Position numbers and translations under genes: made by a program
Source: Bacteroidota bacterium
GTDB lineage: Bacteria; Bacteroidota; Bacteroidia; Cytophagales; Cyclobacteriaceae
NCBI GenBank assembly: GCA_022571715.1
Contig: JACZXH010000007.1
Span: forward strand, 1-62,445
Direction of reading: 5' to 3'
DNA: 62,445 bases
Shown here: piece by piece, positions 39,059 through 49,532 of the stretch
How the letters are laid out: the number at the start of each line of letters is the position of its first letter
How positions within the stretch are numbered: position 1 is the first letter of the stretch
Notes under the pieces: model-generated
What the model was told of the DNA's origin: nothing
The model's input: the letters and a program-made list of their open reading frames with translations, nothing else
The model's database searches: none

Positions 39059-39954
39059 TAGAGTTGGTGTGTTCGCTTATATGCATCGAGAGTGTTCAAC
39101 AACAAAGAGGCAATGGTCATAGGACCGACACCTCCTGGCACAGGCGTGATGTAACTGCACTTATCCGATACATTTTCAAAGTCCACATCCCCTTTAATCA
39201 CATATCCCCGCTGTACTGACGAATCAGGTATACGGTTAATTCCCACATCTACAATTACCACGCCGTCTTTAACCATATCACGCTTGATCAAATTAGGTTT
39301 GCCTACTGCCACGATTAATATATCGGCCTGGAGGGTATGAAATGCAAGGTCTTTTGTATAAATATGGCAAACGGTTACCGTGGCTTTGCCAGGGCCGGCA
39401 AGCAATAAACTCACCGGCGATCCAACAATATGGCTGTTACCAACTACCACGCAATGCTTCCCCCGGGTCTCAATATCATACCGTGTCATCAACTCCATAA
39501 TTCCTCTGGGTGTTGCCGGCAGCAGGCTTGGATGAGGCAATCCCATCTTGCCGAAATTTGCTGGTGTAAAGCCGTCAACATCCTTTTTAGGATCAATAAG
39601 GTCCGTCACTATCTCCACAGAGATATGATCGGGTAAGGGCAACTGTACAATATACCCGTCAAGTCTGGGATCATTATTGAATGCGGCTACTTTTTCCAGA
39701 ATCGTTTCCTGCGATACGGTGGTGTCAAATGTTGCTAATGTATCTTTGAACCCAACACGTTTACAGGCTTTGAATTTGCTTTTCACGTAGGTGTTACTGG
39801 CTGTGTCATCACCCACCAGAATGGCTGCCAGATGAGGAGGTCTCCCAACCACAGGCAAGAGTTTCCGGGTTTCTTCCCCAATCTCAACTTCTATTTCACG
39901 GGATGTCTTCTTGCCATCAAGAATTACAAATTGTTGCACTTCTTTGTCATTCAT
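39058..39954 (-). CDS. folD: Bifunctional methylenetetrahydrofolate dehydrogenase/cyclohydrolase
   Basis: Interconverts 5,10-methylene-, methenyl- and 10-formyl-tetrahydrofolate in the cytoplasm. The 298 residues carry the catalytic YVKSKFKACKRVGF block with the active-site lysine, QLPLPDHI, PKKDVDGF and GNSHIVGSPVSLLL, and end with TPVPGGVGPMT. Length and motif spacing are standard. It shares a one-base overlap with queE, so folate and queuosine steps are translated from one message. Confidence 0.97.
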   Translation of the reverse strand: MNDKEVQQFVILDGKKTSREIEVEIGEETRKLLPVVGRPPHLAAILVGDDTASNTYVKSKFKACKRVGFKDTLATFDTTVSQETILEKVAAFNNDPRLDGYIVQLPLPDHISVEIVTDLIDPKKDVDGFTPANFGKMGLPHPSLLPATPRGIMELMTRYDIETRGKHCVVVGNSHIVGSPVSLLLAGPGKATVTVCHIYTKDLAFHTLQADILIVAVGKPNLIKRDMVKDGVVIVDVGINRIPDSSVQRGYVIKGDVDFENVSDKCSYITPVPGGVGPMTIASLLLNTLDAYKRTHQL

Positions 39955-40150
39955 GGTGGTTTGTTTTTTAAAAAATGGTATTTATTGTTTGACAGCATTT
40001 GGGTAATATTAATGTAAATAAATAAACTTTTAATGCCCGGGACAGAAATGCAATAGGTCCTTCAAATTAAAATTACTAAACATGTTCTACACCTGTGACA
40101 AAATTCAATCGTTTGTATTTACAACATGCTTACACATATAATTTACCCGG

Positions 40151-41941
40151 CTACGTATCCAGTTGCAAAACCGCCATAAACGCTTCCTGCGGTATTTCCA
40201 CATTCCCTACCTGCCGCATTCTTTTCTTACCCTTTTTTTGCTTCTCGAGCAACTTTCGCTTTCGAGTTATATCACCGCCATAACATTTTGCAATTACATT
40301 TTTCCGGAGTGCTTTGACCGATTCGCGGGCAATTACTTTGGTGCCGATCGATGCCTGTATGGCTATATCAAACATTTGCCTTGGCAATAACTTTCTTAAT
40401 TTTTCACAAAGTTTCTTACCCCATTCATACGCTTTATCGCGATGCATTATGGCCGACAGGGCATCCACTTTTTCTCCGTTAAGCATGATATCGAGCTTTA
40501 CCATGTTTGACTTCCGGTAATCGATCATTTCATAATCGAGCGAGGCATACCCACGGCTGATGGTTTTGAGTTTATCATAGAAATCAAAAACAATTTCGGA
40601 GAGTGGCAACTCAAACGTAAGCTCCACCCGATCGGAAGTTAGATACATTTGATTTCTGACAATCCCTCTTTTGTCAATGCAAAGGGTAATTATAGGACCG
40701 ATATATTCCGATTTTGTGATGATCTGTGCCCGGATAAAAGGCTCTTCCATATGCGAAATGGTATTGGGTTCGGGCATTTCGGATGGGGCATTTATATCCC
40801 TGATGCGGCCATCGGTACTAACTGCATGAAACTTTACAGAGGGTACGGTGGTAATCACGGTCATACCAAACTCCCTTTCCAGCCTTTCCTGCACAATATC
40901 CATATGCAGCATACCCAGAAAACCACACCTGAAGCCAAATCCAAGCGCCACCGACGTTTCGGGCTCCCACACGAGTGAAGCATCGTTTAGCTGTAGTTTT
41001 TCCATCGAATTCCGTAGCTCTTCATATTCGTTGGTTTCAACGGGATAAATACCTGCAAACACCATAGGTTTTACATCCTCGAAACCTTTGACAGCTTCAC
41101 CGCATGGATTATCCGCGTTGGTAATCGTATCACCGACCTTGACTTCACTGGCTATTTTGATACCGGAAATCAGGTAACCTACATTGCCCACACTAATCGT
41201 GTTCTTTGGCTCCTGTTTTAACTTAAGCACCCCTATTTCATCTGCATGATAGGTTTTGCCCGTATTCACGAATTTCACCAGAGCTCCTTTGCGAATCGAC
41301 CCGTTGAAAACGCGGAAATACACTTCAATGCCCCGGTATGAGTTGAATACGGAGTCGAATATCATTGCCTGAAGGGGAGCATCCAGATTACCTTTTGGAG
41401 CAGGAATACGCTTCACAATAGCCTCGAGTATATTATCAATGCCTATTCCTTCCTTTGCACTTGCCCTGAGCACATCCTCCTGCGGACATCCTATCAGGTC
41501 AACAATCTGGTCTGTCACTTCTTCAGGCATAGCCCCCGGCAGATCTATTTTATTCAATACCGGTATTATTTCCAGATCGTTTTCAATGGCCAGGTACAGG
41601 TTTGAAATAGTCTGGGCTTCTATACCCTGCGATGCATCCACAATCAACAATGCCCCTTCACAAGCTGCAATCGACCTCGAAACTTCATACGAAAAGTCAA
41701 CATGACCGGGTGTATCAATCAGATTCAGAATGTACTCTTCTCCGTTATTAGAATATGACATCTGAATGGCATGGCTTTTAATGGTTATTCCACGTTCCCG
41801 CTCAAGGTCCATATCGTCCAGTAATTGATCCTGCATTTCACGTTCGGATACCGTTCCCGTAAATTGAAGCAGACGGTCAGCCAGTGTACTCTTGCCATGA
41901 TCAATATGGGCTATGATGCAAAAATTCCGGATATTCTTCAT
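40151..41941 (-). CDS. lepA: Elongation factor 4 (LepA)
   Basis: Ribosome-dependent GTPase of 596 residues that affects initiation and stalled ribosomes. The G1 motif [23 protein letters not shown] (G3) and NKIDLPGA (G4) are intact. The LepA C-terminal domain contains [21 protein letters not shown] and the end region [14 protein letters not shown] as split basic clusters. Normal length. A -7 promoter element lies about 45 bases upstream. Confidence 0.98.
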   Translation of the reverse strand: MKNIRNFCIIAHIDHGKSTLADRLLQFTGTVSEREMQDQLLDDMDLERERGITIKSHAIQMSYSNNGEEYILNLIDTPGHVDFSYEVSRSIAACEGALLIVDASQGIEAQTISNLYLAIENDLEIIPVLNKIDLPGAMPEEVTDQIVDLIGCPQEDVLRASAKEGIGIDNILEAIVKRIPAPKGNLDAPLQAMIFDSVFNSYRGIEVYFRVFNGSIRKGALVKFVNTGKTYHADEIGVLKLKQEPKNTISVGNVGYLISGIKIASEVKVGDTITNADNPCGEAVKGFEDVKPMVFAGIYPVETNEYEELRNSMEKLQLNDASLVWEPETSVALGFGFRCGFLGMLHMDIVQERLEREFGMTVITTVPSVKFHAVSTDGRIRDINAPSEMPEPNTISHMEEPFIRAQIITKSEYIGPIITLCIDKRGIVRNQMYLTSDRVELTFELPLSEIVFDFYDKLKTISRGYASLDYEMIDYRKSNMVKLDIMLNGEKVDALSAIMHRDKAYEWGKKLCEKLRKLLPRQMFDIAIQASIGTKVIARESVKALRKNVIAKCYGGDITRKRKLLEKQKKGKKRMRQVGNVEIPQEAFMAVLQLDT

Positions 41942-41982
41942 TCTGTAAATCTACAATTCGGATCGTACGGTTTTTGAAAGTG

Positions 41983-41990
41983 CAAAAGTA
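41983..41990 (-). promoter_or_regulatory. Putative -7 element upstream of lepA
   Basis: The minus strand reads TACTTTTG, an exact TAnnTTTG match, about 42 bases before the lepA start. A TTTG occurs 14 bases further upstream instead of the usual 19, so the -33 part is uncertain. Confidence 0.45.
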
Positions 41991-42060
41991 GTGATTGTTG
42001 CCTTCAAATAAGCAGATGTTTTGGAATCAGCCTGAAGGATTTTCTTATTCCTGTTAAATC

Positions 42061-42768
42061 TTATTTTATAACTGTCAAACGGCCCAGATAATGATCCGTT
42101 TCATCCTCATACAAAACCTGAAGCTCCCAGCCTTTCTTTTCAGCTATGTTCTTCATCTGTTCCTGATCAACATAAAGCCATTTAAACCATGCCCCCCATT
42201 TATCACCATACTGGTACCTGTATTCGATCTCCCCATAGTACGAGGCACCCGTCAGCAGATTATCTTTACGGATATAGGCCACATTGCTTGAATCAAAAAG
42301 AATCATCCCTTCCGGACTCAATAAATTACGGCTGTGGTCCAGTAGTTTTTCCAGGCCCTTCAGATTTCCGGGTATCCCGATGCCGTTCATCATAAACAAC
42401 AGTGTATCGAATTTTCGAGTAGTTCGATAATAAAAAAAATCTGCATTGACAATCTTTTTTACGCCTAGCTTTTGCATAATTTCACATTCAATTTTTGATA
42501 GCTCGAGGGCCGTAACATTCTTTTCAATATCCTGGAGATAGATTGTATGTGACCCCGTACCTGCGCCTACATCGAGTATCCTACCACGGCAATTACTGAG
42601 TGCGAACACTTCAATGTCTGGCATTCCAGAGATATCTCTGAAGTAAACGTCCGGTGACATCAGGTCAGGCTCGCCAAATTTATTATGAATCCATAATTCC
42701 GGGCATCCCTGCTTTCCTTCAAAATAATCGAGAAGGGCAATTTCAAGTATTTCAGCTGGATTATTCAC
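42061..42768 (-). CDS. Class I SAM-dependent methyltransferase
   Basis: Protein of 235 residues with SAM-binding motif I in GRILDVGAGTGSHTIYLQ, an acidic residue after the second strand (TALELSKIECEIM) and a motif IV-like LLFMMNGIGI. The substrate is not recognisable. Its start overlaps the stop of the upstream SUMF1-type gene by 8 nt, so the two are translationally coupled. Confidence 0.88.
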   Translation of the reverse strand: MNNPAEILEIALLDYFEGKQGCPELWIHNKFGEPDLMSPDVYFRDISGMPDIEVFALSNCRGRILDVGAGTGSHTIYLQDIEKNVTALELSKIECEIMQKLGVKKIVNADFFYYRTTRKFDTLLFMMNGIGIPGNLKGLEKLLDHSRNLLSPEGMILFDSSNVAYIRKDNLLTGASYYGEIEYRYQYGDKWGAWFKWLYVDQEQMKNIAEKKGWELQVLYEDETDHYLGRLTVIK

Positions 42769-45484
42769 TTTGTTTTAAATCGGCCACACACCGGAATCCT
42801 AATGTAGCATTTCTTTCAAATCCTTCAGAAACATGGAGCAATATCTGCCGGTGCTGCAACGGTTGGGGACCACCCTTTACATACCACAAACTAGATGTGG
42901 GCTTAAAATAGCTTCCTCCTTTGAGTATAGTGAAGGTATAGGATCCGCTTTCGTACGTATCGTTGGTAAGCTGCCATATACTTCCGGTAAGGTCCTGAAT
43001 CCCGTAGGGGTTGGCTGCATGCGGATACGCACCGACAGGTTCCGGTCTGCCATTGCCTGGGTTGCACATCAGGGAGTCATATTCCATCCCCCAGGGCCAG
43101 TTGAAATGAGCCGTTGTTTGCGCTGCATACTGCCACTCTATCTCTGTGGGTAATCGTTTTCCAGCCCAGTGCGCATACGCATGGGCATCCTCCTGTGAAA
43201 CATGCACAACCGGGTAGTTTTCCTGTCCTTCGGGTGGTATTCCATTATTCCAGTGTTTTAAAAAACCCGAACCGTCTTTAGGTTTATAACCCGATTTTTT
43301 CAGAAATATTTCGTACTGGGCGTTCGTAACCGGAAAAATATCTATTAAATAACTATTAAGTTTTATAATCTCAGGGCCGTTGTATTCCGGATAATAAATA
43401 AAAGAACCTCCATCTTTAAAAACCGGTTTGAAATCACCTGCTGGAACCTTCACCATGCCTTTCGGAGGGTTTTTGTGAATACGCCCTGGCGTCACCGAAC
43501 TTATTAGTTTGGGAGTTCCCGGTTTTATAAATAAAACTTCCTCGTCAAGAAGCAGGTCATTTTCAAAAAGCTGCACAACAATTTTACGTTCATACCTGGT
43601 TATATCAACGTTTCCACCTGTAATTATAACCGGTGTTTTTTCATAATCAGGCTCTCCATACCAAACTTTTAATTGTCCGTTACTTGCGCGAACTTTTATT
43701 TTTGATCCGAGTATTTCCGTATCGATCAGATCCGGTAACCTGACAATGCATCCCACTTCTCCCTCACTATTACTACCCAGGTATTCACGGGTAAATGCAG
43801 GAATTGAAACCAGTGCAAAAACCCTCCCTTCAAGCGTATCTGTTGTTACTTCCTCATGATTCCAAAGATCAATAAAATGTGTGTCAGGTGCAGGTTCTAC
43901 CTCCATCAGCGGCCCGTAAAATCCTTCCGGCACAAGGCTGAAAATGGTGTAAACAAGCTTTTCCTTTCCGGGCCATTTGTTTACATATATACTATCAACG
44001 GTTGTCGTAATTACAGGCGTCCAGTCATTTGAAATGAAATTTGTGTGGTTTTCCCGTAAAATTCTAGTGGTCCTTCCCAGAAAACGATAATCGTTTTCAA
44101 TCCACCCGGGCTGCCCGGGACGGAACATGTTTATTTCCGTACCGTACCCGTTGAAGAATGCGAGTGCATACTCTCTACGAATGGGTTCATGAGTTAACTC
44201 AGCTACCCTGAAAATTGCAAAGTCAGGACGGATAAATTTGTTCAGGTTAAGTATAGGCGGATAATAAAGCGCGTTATGTACTCTGCCGGCTATGATGCCT
44301 GGCATATCTTTGGGTATGGCCATGCCTTCCGAATACATAATAACCCCCTTCTTCACTTCATCGGCAACATCCTGCAGTTCCTTGCTAGAACTTCCACGTG
44401 TGTCAAGCACCACCCCATCGGCATCGGTTTTACGTATTAACTCCGCCATACCCTTGAGATGATCTTCCTTCCTCGTGCTTTCATCCCAGGGATTGTAAGC
44501 AATAAAGAGTTTTACGCCTTCATTTTTGAGCTGCTGGGACAGCTGTTTCAATGCCGGTAATCCACCCGGAAGACCCTGGTACAGATCCCACTGGTTACGC
44601 TGGTCAAGTCCGAGTGTAGGCCAGGTCGGCCATATACCAATCACATCGTCCCCGCCGTACCATTTTTTACCTCTCCGGATGAAGTCCACTACCTGATACT
44701 CCCCGGCATCATAAAAGTGATGATCCCATGCCATCATCATGTGTATGATATACGCACGTTTTATCCACTGAAAGTCCTGCCTTTTGTAAATTGAGTCATC
44801 AAAATTTTCCAGATCATATAAATAACGTTCTTGAAATACCCGCTTCAACCCGTCCTGCCATTCCCCTCTAAAAAATTCAGCGTAAAGAGTATATTCAACT
44901 TCCCCATTAAGATATAAGATTGTTTCAAACCTTTTTCTTTCTGCATTCTCCCATTTGGTCCTTCGCGCAAGTGCACAAATTTGTATATTGTCAAATGCAT
45001 AAGAGGCAAAACCAAGTTCCCAGGCGTTATCGGGAACGATCACGGACAAAGGAGCTTTCCCGGGCAAAAATAATTTAGTTTTGGAAAGCCACTCATTGCC
45101 CCTGCCAGTGATATAAACTTGTCCTCCCGGTTCACCGAAGGGAACAATGTTGGACAGTTTTAGGGTGTCATTCGTTATATTTTTGATTATAACCAGGGCG
45201 CTCCAGGCATACGGATGCTTCTTCCTTATGAATTCGAGCCTGACTTTTTTTCCGAGGTAGAAATAAATTCCATCTTCCGTCATTTCAGAAGTGGTGTAAT
45301 TGACATCATTGATATCAAATGACAGAAGCGGACGTGTTCCAGCCAAGAGATATTTGGCACCCGTTTTATCCGAGGCTCCTGCAATTTTTAAACCGTGTGT
45401 ATTGTCAATTAATAACGCATCAATTTTTTGGCTGCATAAAGCGCTGCAGAGAAATAAAACAATTATAGTAAAACCAAATTTCAT
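42761..45484 (-). CDS. Secreted barrel-like protein with C-terminal SUMF1-type (FGE-fold) domain
   Basis: Secreted protein of 907 residues (signal peptide ending SALCSQ). The middle, about residues 230-470, looks like a glycosidase-type (beta/alpha)8 barrel (DDVIGIWPTWPTLGLDQRNQ; VKLFIAYNPWDES; DADGVVLDTRGSS), but no known GH family can be named. A beta-rich part follows. The C-terminus from about 690 is a SUMF1/formylglycine-generating-enzyme fold (YLIDIFPVTNAQYEIFLK; WAGKRLPTEIEWQYAA; YGIQDLTGSIWQLTND). The cysteines of the FGE active site are absent (LKGGSYFKPTSSLWYVKGG), so this domain probably binds rather than oxidises. Coupled to the methyltransferase downstream. Confidence 0.75.
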   Translation of the reverse strand: MKFGFTIIVLFLCSALCSQKIDALLIDNTHGLKIAGASDKTGAKYLLAGTRPLLSFDINDVNYTTSEMTEDGIYFYLGKKVRLEFIRKKHPYAWSALVIIKNITNDTLKLSNIVPFGEPGGQVYITGRGNEWLSKTKLFLPGKAPLSVIVPDNAWELGFASYAFDNIQICALARRTKWENAERKRFETILYLNGEVEYTLYAEFFRGEWQDGLKRVFQERYLYDLENFDDSIYKRQDFQWIKRAYIIHMMMAWDHHFYDAGEYQVVDFIRRGKKWYGGDDVIGIWPTWPTLGLDQRNQWDLYQGLPGGLPALKQLSQQLKNEGVKLFIAYNPWDESTRKEDHLKGMAELIRKTDADGVVLDTRGSSSKELQDVADEVKKGVIMYSEGMAIPKDMPGIIAGRVHNALYYPPILNLNKFIRPDFAIFRVAELTHEPIRREYALAFFNGYGTEINMFRPGQPGWIENDYRFLGRTTRILRENHTNFISNDWTPVITTTVDSIYVNKWPGKEKLVYTIFSLVPEGFYGPLMEVEPAPDTHFIDLWNHEEVTTDTLEGRVFALVSIPAFTREYLGSNSEGEVGCIVRLPDLIDTEILGSKIKVRASNGQLKVWYGEPDYEKTPVIITGGNVDITRYERKIVVQLFENDLLLDEEVLFIKPGTPKLISSVTPGRIHKNPPKGMVKVPAGDFKPVFKDGGSFIYYPEYNGPEIIKLNSYLIDIFPVTNAQYEIFLKKSGYKPKDGSGFLKHWNNGIPPEGQENYPVVHVSQEDAHAYAHWAGKRLPTEIEWQYAAQTTAHFNWPWGMEYDSLMCNPGNGRPEPVGAYPHAANPYGIQDLTGSIWQLTNDTYESGSYTFTILKGGSYFKPTSSLWYVKGGPQPLQHRQILLHVSEGFERNATLGFRCVADLKQSE

Positions 45485-45555
45485 ACATTTGATGCAACTT
45501 GATAGCGGAAATTACATCAGCAAATCAGAAAACCAAAACAACAGACCTTCAAATA

Positions 45556-46227
45556 ATGGAAAAATACGAGATCACAAACCTTAATAAGATAAAGCGAATT
45601 CCGGAACGTGGACATTATGACAAAAATACCTTATATAATATCCTTGATGACGGGTTTTTATGTCATTTAGGATTTACAGTTGATAATCAAGTGTTTGTAA
45701 TCCCCACACTGTACGGGCGAAATGGAAATACGGTTTACATTCACGGTGCCAGCACCAGCAGGCTACTAAAAAACCTTCAAAAGGGAATACAAGTATGCCT
45801 GAATGTCACGCATTTAGACGGACTGGTGCTTGCCCGGTCGGCCTTTCATCATTCTATGAATTACCGGTCAGCAGTGGTATTCGGATCAGCAACAATCATA
45901 CCTGATGGTGAAAAAGAGACCGCGCTGCGTGTAATATCTGAAAATATCATTCAAGGCCGCTGGGAGGAAGTGCGCAAACCCAATGCGAAAGAACTCAAAG
46001 CCACTACGGTGCTTGCATTGGAAATAAAGCAGGCTTCGTGTAAAATTCGCACCGGCCCTCCATTGGATGAGAATCCGGACTATGAACTGAACGTTTGGGC
46101 AGGAACTGTCCCCATGCAAATCCGATATAGTCCTCCTGTAACTGATGAATTATTGAAAGAAGGAATACCGCTATCGCAGAGCGTACATAAATTTGCGAAT
46201 ATAAATCAAGGTCAGCCAAAGCCCTAA
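45556..46227 (+). CDS. Pyridoxamine 5'-phosphate oxidase-like flavin-binding protein
   Basis: About 223 residues. The N-terminal part resembles the split-barrel FMN-binding PNPOx-like proteins of the Pyridox_ox_2/NimA type (LGFTVDNQVFVIPTLYGRNG; YIHGASTSRLLKN). The reaction is unknown; relatives include flavin reductases and nitroimidazole-resistance proteins. A TTG at 45499 would add 19 residues, but the ATG at 45556 begins the conserved region (MEKYEITNLNKIKRIPERG). Divergent from the SUMF1-type gene. Confidence 0.85.
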   Translation: MEKYEITNLNKIKRIPERGHYDKNTLYNILDDGFLCHLGFTVDNQVFVIPTLYGRNGNTVYIHGASTSRLLKNLQKGIQVCLNVTHLDGLVLARSAFHHSMNYRSAVVFGSATIIPDGEKETALRVISENIIQGRWEEVRKPNAKELKATTVLALEIKQASCKIRTGPPLDENPDYELNVWAGTVPMQIRYSPPVTDELLKEGIPLSQSVHKFANINQGQPKP

Positions 46228-46308
46228 AAGCCTCTGAACCATATTCAGGAATGGCCCGGTAATTGAAGATGGAAACCATAGAATGTATCCAATCTGTTTC
46301 TATAAGTT

Positions 46309-46339
46309 TTTGACATTCTTAGAATTTTTCATAATTTTA
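46309..46339 (+). promoter_or_regulatory. Bacteroidota-type promoter of the M16 peptidase gene
   Basis: TTTG at 46309-46312, a 19-nt spacer, then TAATTTTA at 46332-46339 (7 of 8 consensus positions). The predicted start site near 46346 supports translation from the ATG at 46367. Confidence 0.6.
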
Positions 46340-46366
46340 ACAGTCGTTCAAAATCTACATGATATC

Positions 46367-49177
46367 ATGAAAAAAATCATCACTTTCCTTATGTTAATTG
46401 TCTTCATTCCATTTGCCGTTGCCCAGGAAGTTATTGTAAGCGGAAAGATGGACAATCTGCTACCTGTGGACCCACTCATACGCATCGGGCAACTTGAAAA
46501 TGGTCTTACCTACTACATCCGAAAAAACAAAAAGCCGGAAAAGCGAGTGGAAATGCGTCTTGTGGTGAACGTGGGGTCTATGATGGAAGATGATGACCAG
46601 CTCGGTATTTCCCATTTTGTAGAACACATGGCCTTTAACGGAACAAAGAATTTTGAAAAAAATGAAATTGTCAGTTACCTGCAGTCTATCGGAGTGCAAT
46701 TTGGGGCCGATTTAAATGCTTATACCACTTTTGACGAAACAGTATACATACTCCCCATACCGACAGATGACGAAGAAATTCTTAAGCAGGGGCTACAAAT
46801 ACTGGAAGACTGGGCGCACAATGTGACCTTTAGCGACGAAGAAATCGACAAAGAGCGGGGCGTGGTCATTGAAGAGTGGCGGCTAGGACGCGGCGCTGAC
46901 CAACGTATGCGCGATGAATATTTTCCGGTATTATTCAAAGATTCACGCTACGCCGAACGCCTGCCGATAGGTAAAAAGGAAATCATTGAAAATGCCACCT
47001 ACGAGACCATCCGAAGGTATTACCACGACTGGTACCGTCCGGATTTGATGTCCGTTATCGCTGTCGGTGATATTGACGTTGATCAAATGGAAGCCATGAT
47101 CAAAGCGCATTTTTCCAACTTAATTAACCCCGTGAACGAACGTCCGCGTAAATCCTATCCCGTTCCTGATCATGATGAATTCTTAATCGCTATCGCGAGT
47201 GACAAAGAAGCTTCATTTACGATTGTACGCCTGAACTACAAGACGGATAACGTTGAAACCAAAACCTTTTCCGATTTCCGCAGAGATGGCATTTATCAAT
47301 TATATAACGGTATGCTGAATGAACGCCTGAATGAGCTTAAGCAATCCGCAGATCCTCCCTTTATATTTGCAAGTACTGGTTTTGGAAGCATGGTCCGCAC
47401 TAAGAGCAGTTATTCCTCTTTTGCCGTGGTTGGGGCTGATGGGATTGAAAAAGGACTTAAAGCCATTATCACTGAAAATGAACGGGTACGTAAATACGGC
47501 TTTACAGAGGCCGAACTTGACCGCTATAAAAAGAAAATGCTCAACAATTATGACCAAGCCTATAAAGAAAGTGATAAAACGGAGTCGGGTATTTACGCCC
47601 GGGAATACATCCGGAGTTTTCTTACTCAAGAGCCTATACCCGGGATAAAATTTGAGTATGAATTTTATAAAGAAGTGCTACCGGGTATCCGGCTTGAAGA
47701 AGTAAATGCGCTTGCTCAGCAGTGGATCAAAGATAAAAACCGGGTATTGGTGGTAACTGCCCCTGAAAAAGAAGGAATAACCCTGCCTGCTGAAGCGGAT
47801 ATCCGGAAAATGCTGGATGAAGCCGATAAGATTGAAATCGAAGCCTATCATGAGGATGAGCTCGCGACAGAATTAATAGCTGATCTTCCTACGCCAGGTA
47901 AGGTAATAGCAACGAAAACATTTGACATTACAAATGTGACTGAACTCACCCTTTCAAATGGTGTGAAAGTAGTGCTTAAGCCCACGGATTTTAAAAATGA
48001 TGAAATACTAATGGCGGCTTCCAGCCCAGGAGGAAGTTCACTATATTCCGACGAGGACTATATGTCGGCCTCAAACGCAGCATCCATCATCAACGAAAGT
48101 GGTGTAAGTGACTTCTCCTCTATAGATCTGAAAAAAATGCTTGCGGGCAAAACGGTTCGCATATCACCCTATATCGGAAGTCTTTCAGAAGGATTTAATG
48201 GAAATGCCGCTCCTAAAGATTTTGAAAGCATGCTACAGCTCATCCATCTTTATTTTACAACTCCTCGTAAAGATGAAGATGCCTTCAAGTCAAAGATATC
48301 AAAAGACAAGATGTTATATCAAAACCTGATGTCAAATCCGCAATTTTATTTCCAGGATCAGGTTCAGAAAATTATGTCCCGGAACAACCCGCGTGGAGGG
48401 GGCTTCCCTACGGCAGAAGACCTGGATAAAATTGATTTTGAACGTTCCTACGCCATCTATAGAGACCGGTTTGCTGACGCCAGCGATTTTCATTTTGTAT
48501 TTGTCGGAAATTTTGACATTGATGAAATTACACCGAAACTGGAGTTATACCTGGGAAGTCTGCCTACTCTAAACCGAAACGAAAGCTGGAAAGACCTGGG
48601 AATACGACCACCGGAAGGTTTAGTGGATAAAATTATTTTCAGGGGAACTGACCCCAAAAGCCAGGTAGTAATCAATTTCACCGGTGAAAAGCCTTATGAT
48701 AAAAAATCGAATTATGATATCAGTTCGCTTGGAGAATTATTAACCATTAAGCTTGTGGAAATCCTTCGCGAGGAAAAAAGCGGGGTATATGGTGTTGGGG
48801 CGTCAGGAAGGTCATCAAAACGACCTTACGAATCCTATACATTCAGGATTTCTTTCCCCTGTGCTCCTGAAAATGTAGATGATCTGGTGTTGGCTACATT
48901 TGAGGAAATAAATAACATCAGGGAAAACGGGGTCTCTGATGAGGATCTGAAGAAAATAAAGGAAACGCAGCGTCGCCATCGTGAAGAAAACCTGAAAAAA
49001 AACCGGTACTGGGTAAACCAGCTCAATGCTTATTACAATCACAATACAGACCTGGATTCCTTTTACGAGCGGGAAAAGTTGGTGGAAGCATTAACATCTG
49101 AGGATATAATAGCCGCTGTGAATAAGTACCTGAATATGAATGAGTACATAAAAGTGGTATTGATGCCCGAACAGTAG
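46367..49177 (+). CDS. Secreted M16 family zinc metallopeptidase
   Basis: About 936 residues. The start at 46367 gives a signal peptide (MKKIITFLMLIVFIPFAVAQ); the frame is open 28 codons further upstream, but that part overlaps the predicted promoter. The first M16 domain has the inverted zinc motif HFVEH (in GISHFVEHMAFNGTKNF) with the downstream glutamate in the EIDKERGVVIEEW stretch. The second, inactive M16 domain covers the C-terminal half. The fused two-domain form is typical of PqqL/pitrilysin-like proteins of Bacteroidota. Probably periplasmic; substrate unknown. Confidence 0.94.
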   Translation: MKKIITFLMLIVFIPFAVAQEVIVSGKMDNLLPVDPLIRIGQLENGLTYYIRKNKKPEKRVEMRLVVNVGSMMEDDDQLGISHFVEHMAFNGTKNFEKNEIVSYLQSIGVQFGADLNAYTTFDETVYILPIPTDDEEILKQGLQILEDWAHNVTFSDEEIDKERGVVIEEWRLGRGADQRMRDEYFPVLFKDSRYAERLPIGKKEIIENATYETIRRYYHDWYRPDLMSVIAVGDIDVDQMEAMIKAHFSNLINPVNERPRKSYPVPDHDEFLIAIASDKEASFTIVRLNYKTDNVETKTFSDFRRDGIYQLYNGMLNERLNELKQSADPPFIFASTGFGSMVRTKSSYSSFAVVGADGIEKGLKAIITENERVRKYGFTEAELDRYKKKMLNNYDQAYKESDKTESGIYAREYIRSFLTQEPIPGIKFEYEFYKEVLPGIRLEEVNALAQQWIKDKNRVLVVTAPEKEGITLPAEADIRKMLDEADKIEIEAYHEDELATELIADLPTPGKVIATKTFDITNVTELTLSNGVKVVLKPTDFKNDEILMAASSPGGSSLYSDEDYMSASNAASIINESGVSDFSSIDLKKMLAGKTVRISPYIGSLSEGFNGNAAPKDFESMLQLIHLYFTTPRKDEDAFKSKISKDKMLYQNLMSNPQFYFQDQVQKIMSRNNPRGGGFPTAEDLDKIDFERSYAIYRDRFADASDFHFVFVGNFDIDEITPKLELYLGSLPTLNRNESWKDLGIRPPEGLVDKIIFRGTDPKSQVVINFTGEKPYDKKSNYDISSLGELLTIKLVEILREEKSGVYGVGASGRSSKRPYESYTFRISFPCAPENVDDLVLATFEEINNIRENGVSDEDLKKIKETQRRHREENLKKNRYWVNQLNAYYNHNTDLDSFYEREKLVEALTSEDIIAAVNKYLNMNEYIKVVLMPEQ

Positions 49178-49208
49178 CTGTATTTCCACTTTCAGGATTT
49201 TGATCATT

Positions 49209-49496
49209 ATGAAAGTAAAGGGGTGCTATCCCACCTGTCAGGAAGAAGAGATCCTCCAATACTGGCTCAGTGATAGGCACTGGGGCTTGTTCCTTGAAGT
49301 GGATAAGATAATATAAACTATATTTTATGGAATTGATTGTGATGATATCATCCTTAAGCTGTTAATTGATCAGAAAGCTGTCGAACTCTTTAATGGAAGC
49401 AAAGTCTATCTTAAAAATGACATGACTTTCCTGATTGCTCAAAGAAGGAAAAAAGAATTTACTGATACACTGAAGCAGCGCTATTTTACAATTTAA
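49209..49496 (+). pseudogene. Possible small gene broken by one stop codon
   Basis: In one frame the 49178-49532 spacer reads MKVKGCYPTCQEEEILQYWL (from 49209), then on to a TAA at 49314, then continues in the same frame as DCDDIILKLLIDQKAVELFN to a TAA at 49494. The amino-acid make-up is protein-like on both sides of the stop. I do not recognise a family. It may be a decayed gene or chance. Confidence 0.3.
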
Positions 49497-49532
49497 AATC
49501 AGTTATATACATTTATATTTACTCACAATCTC

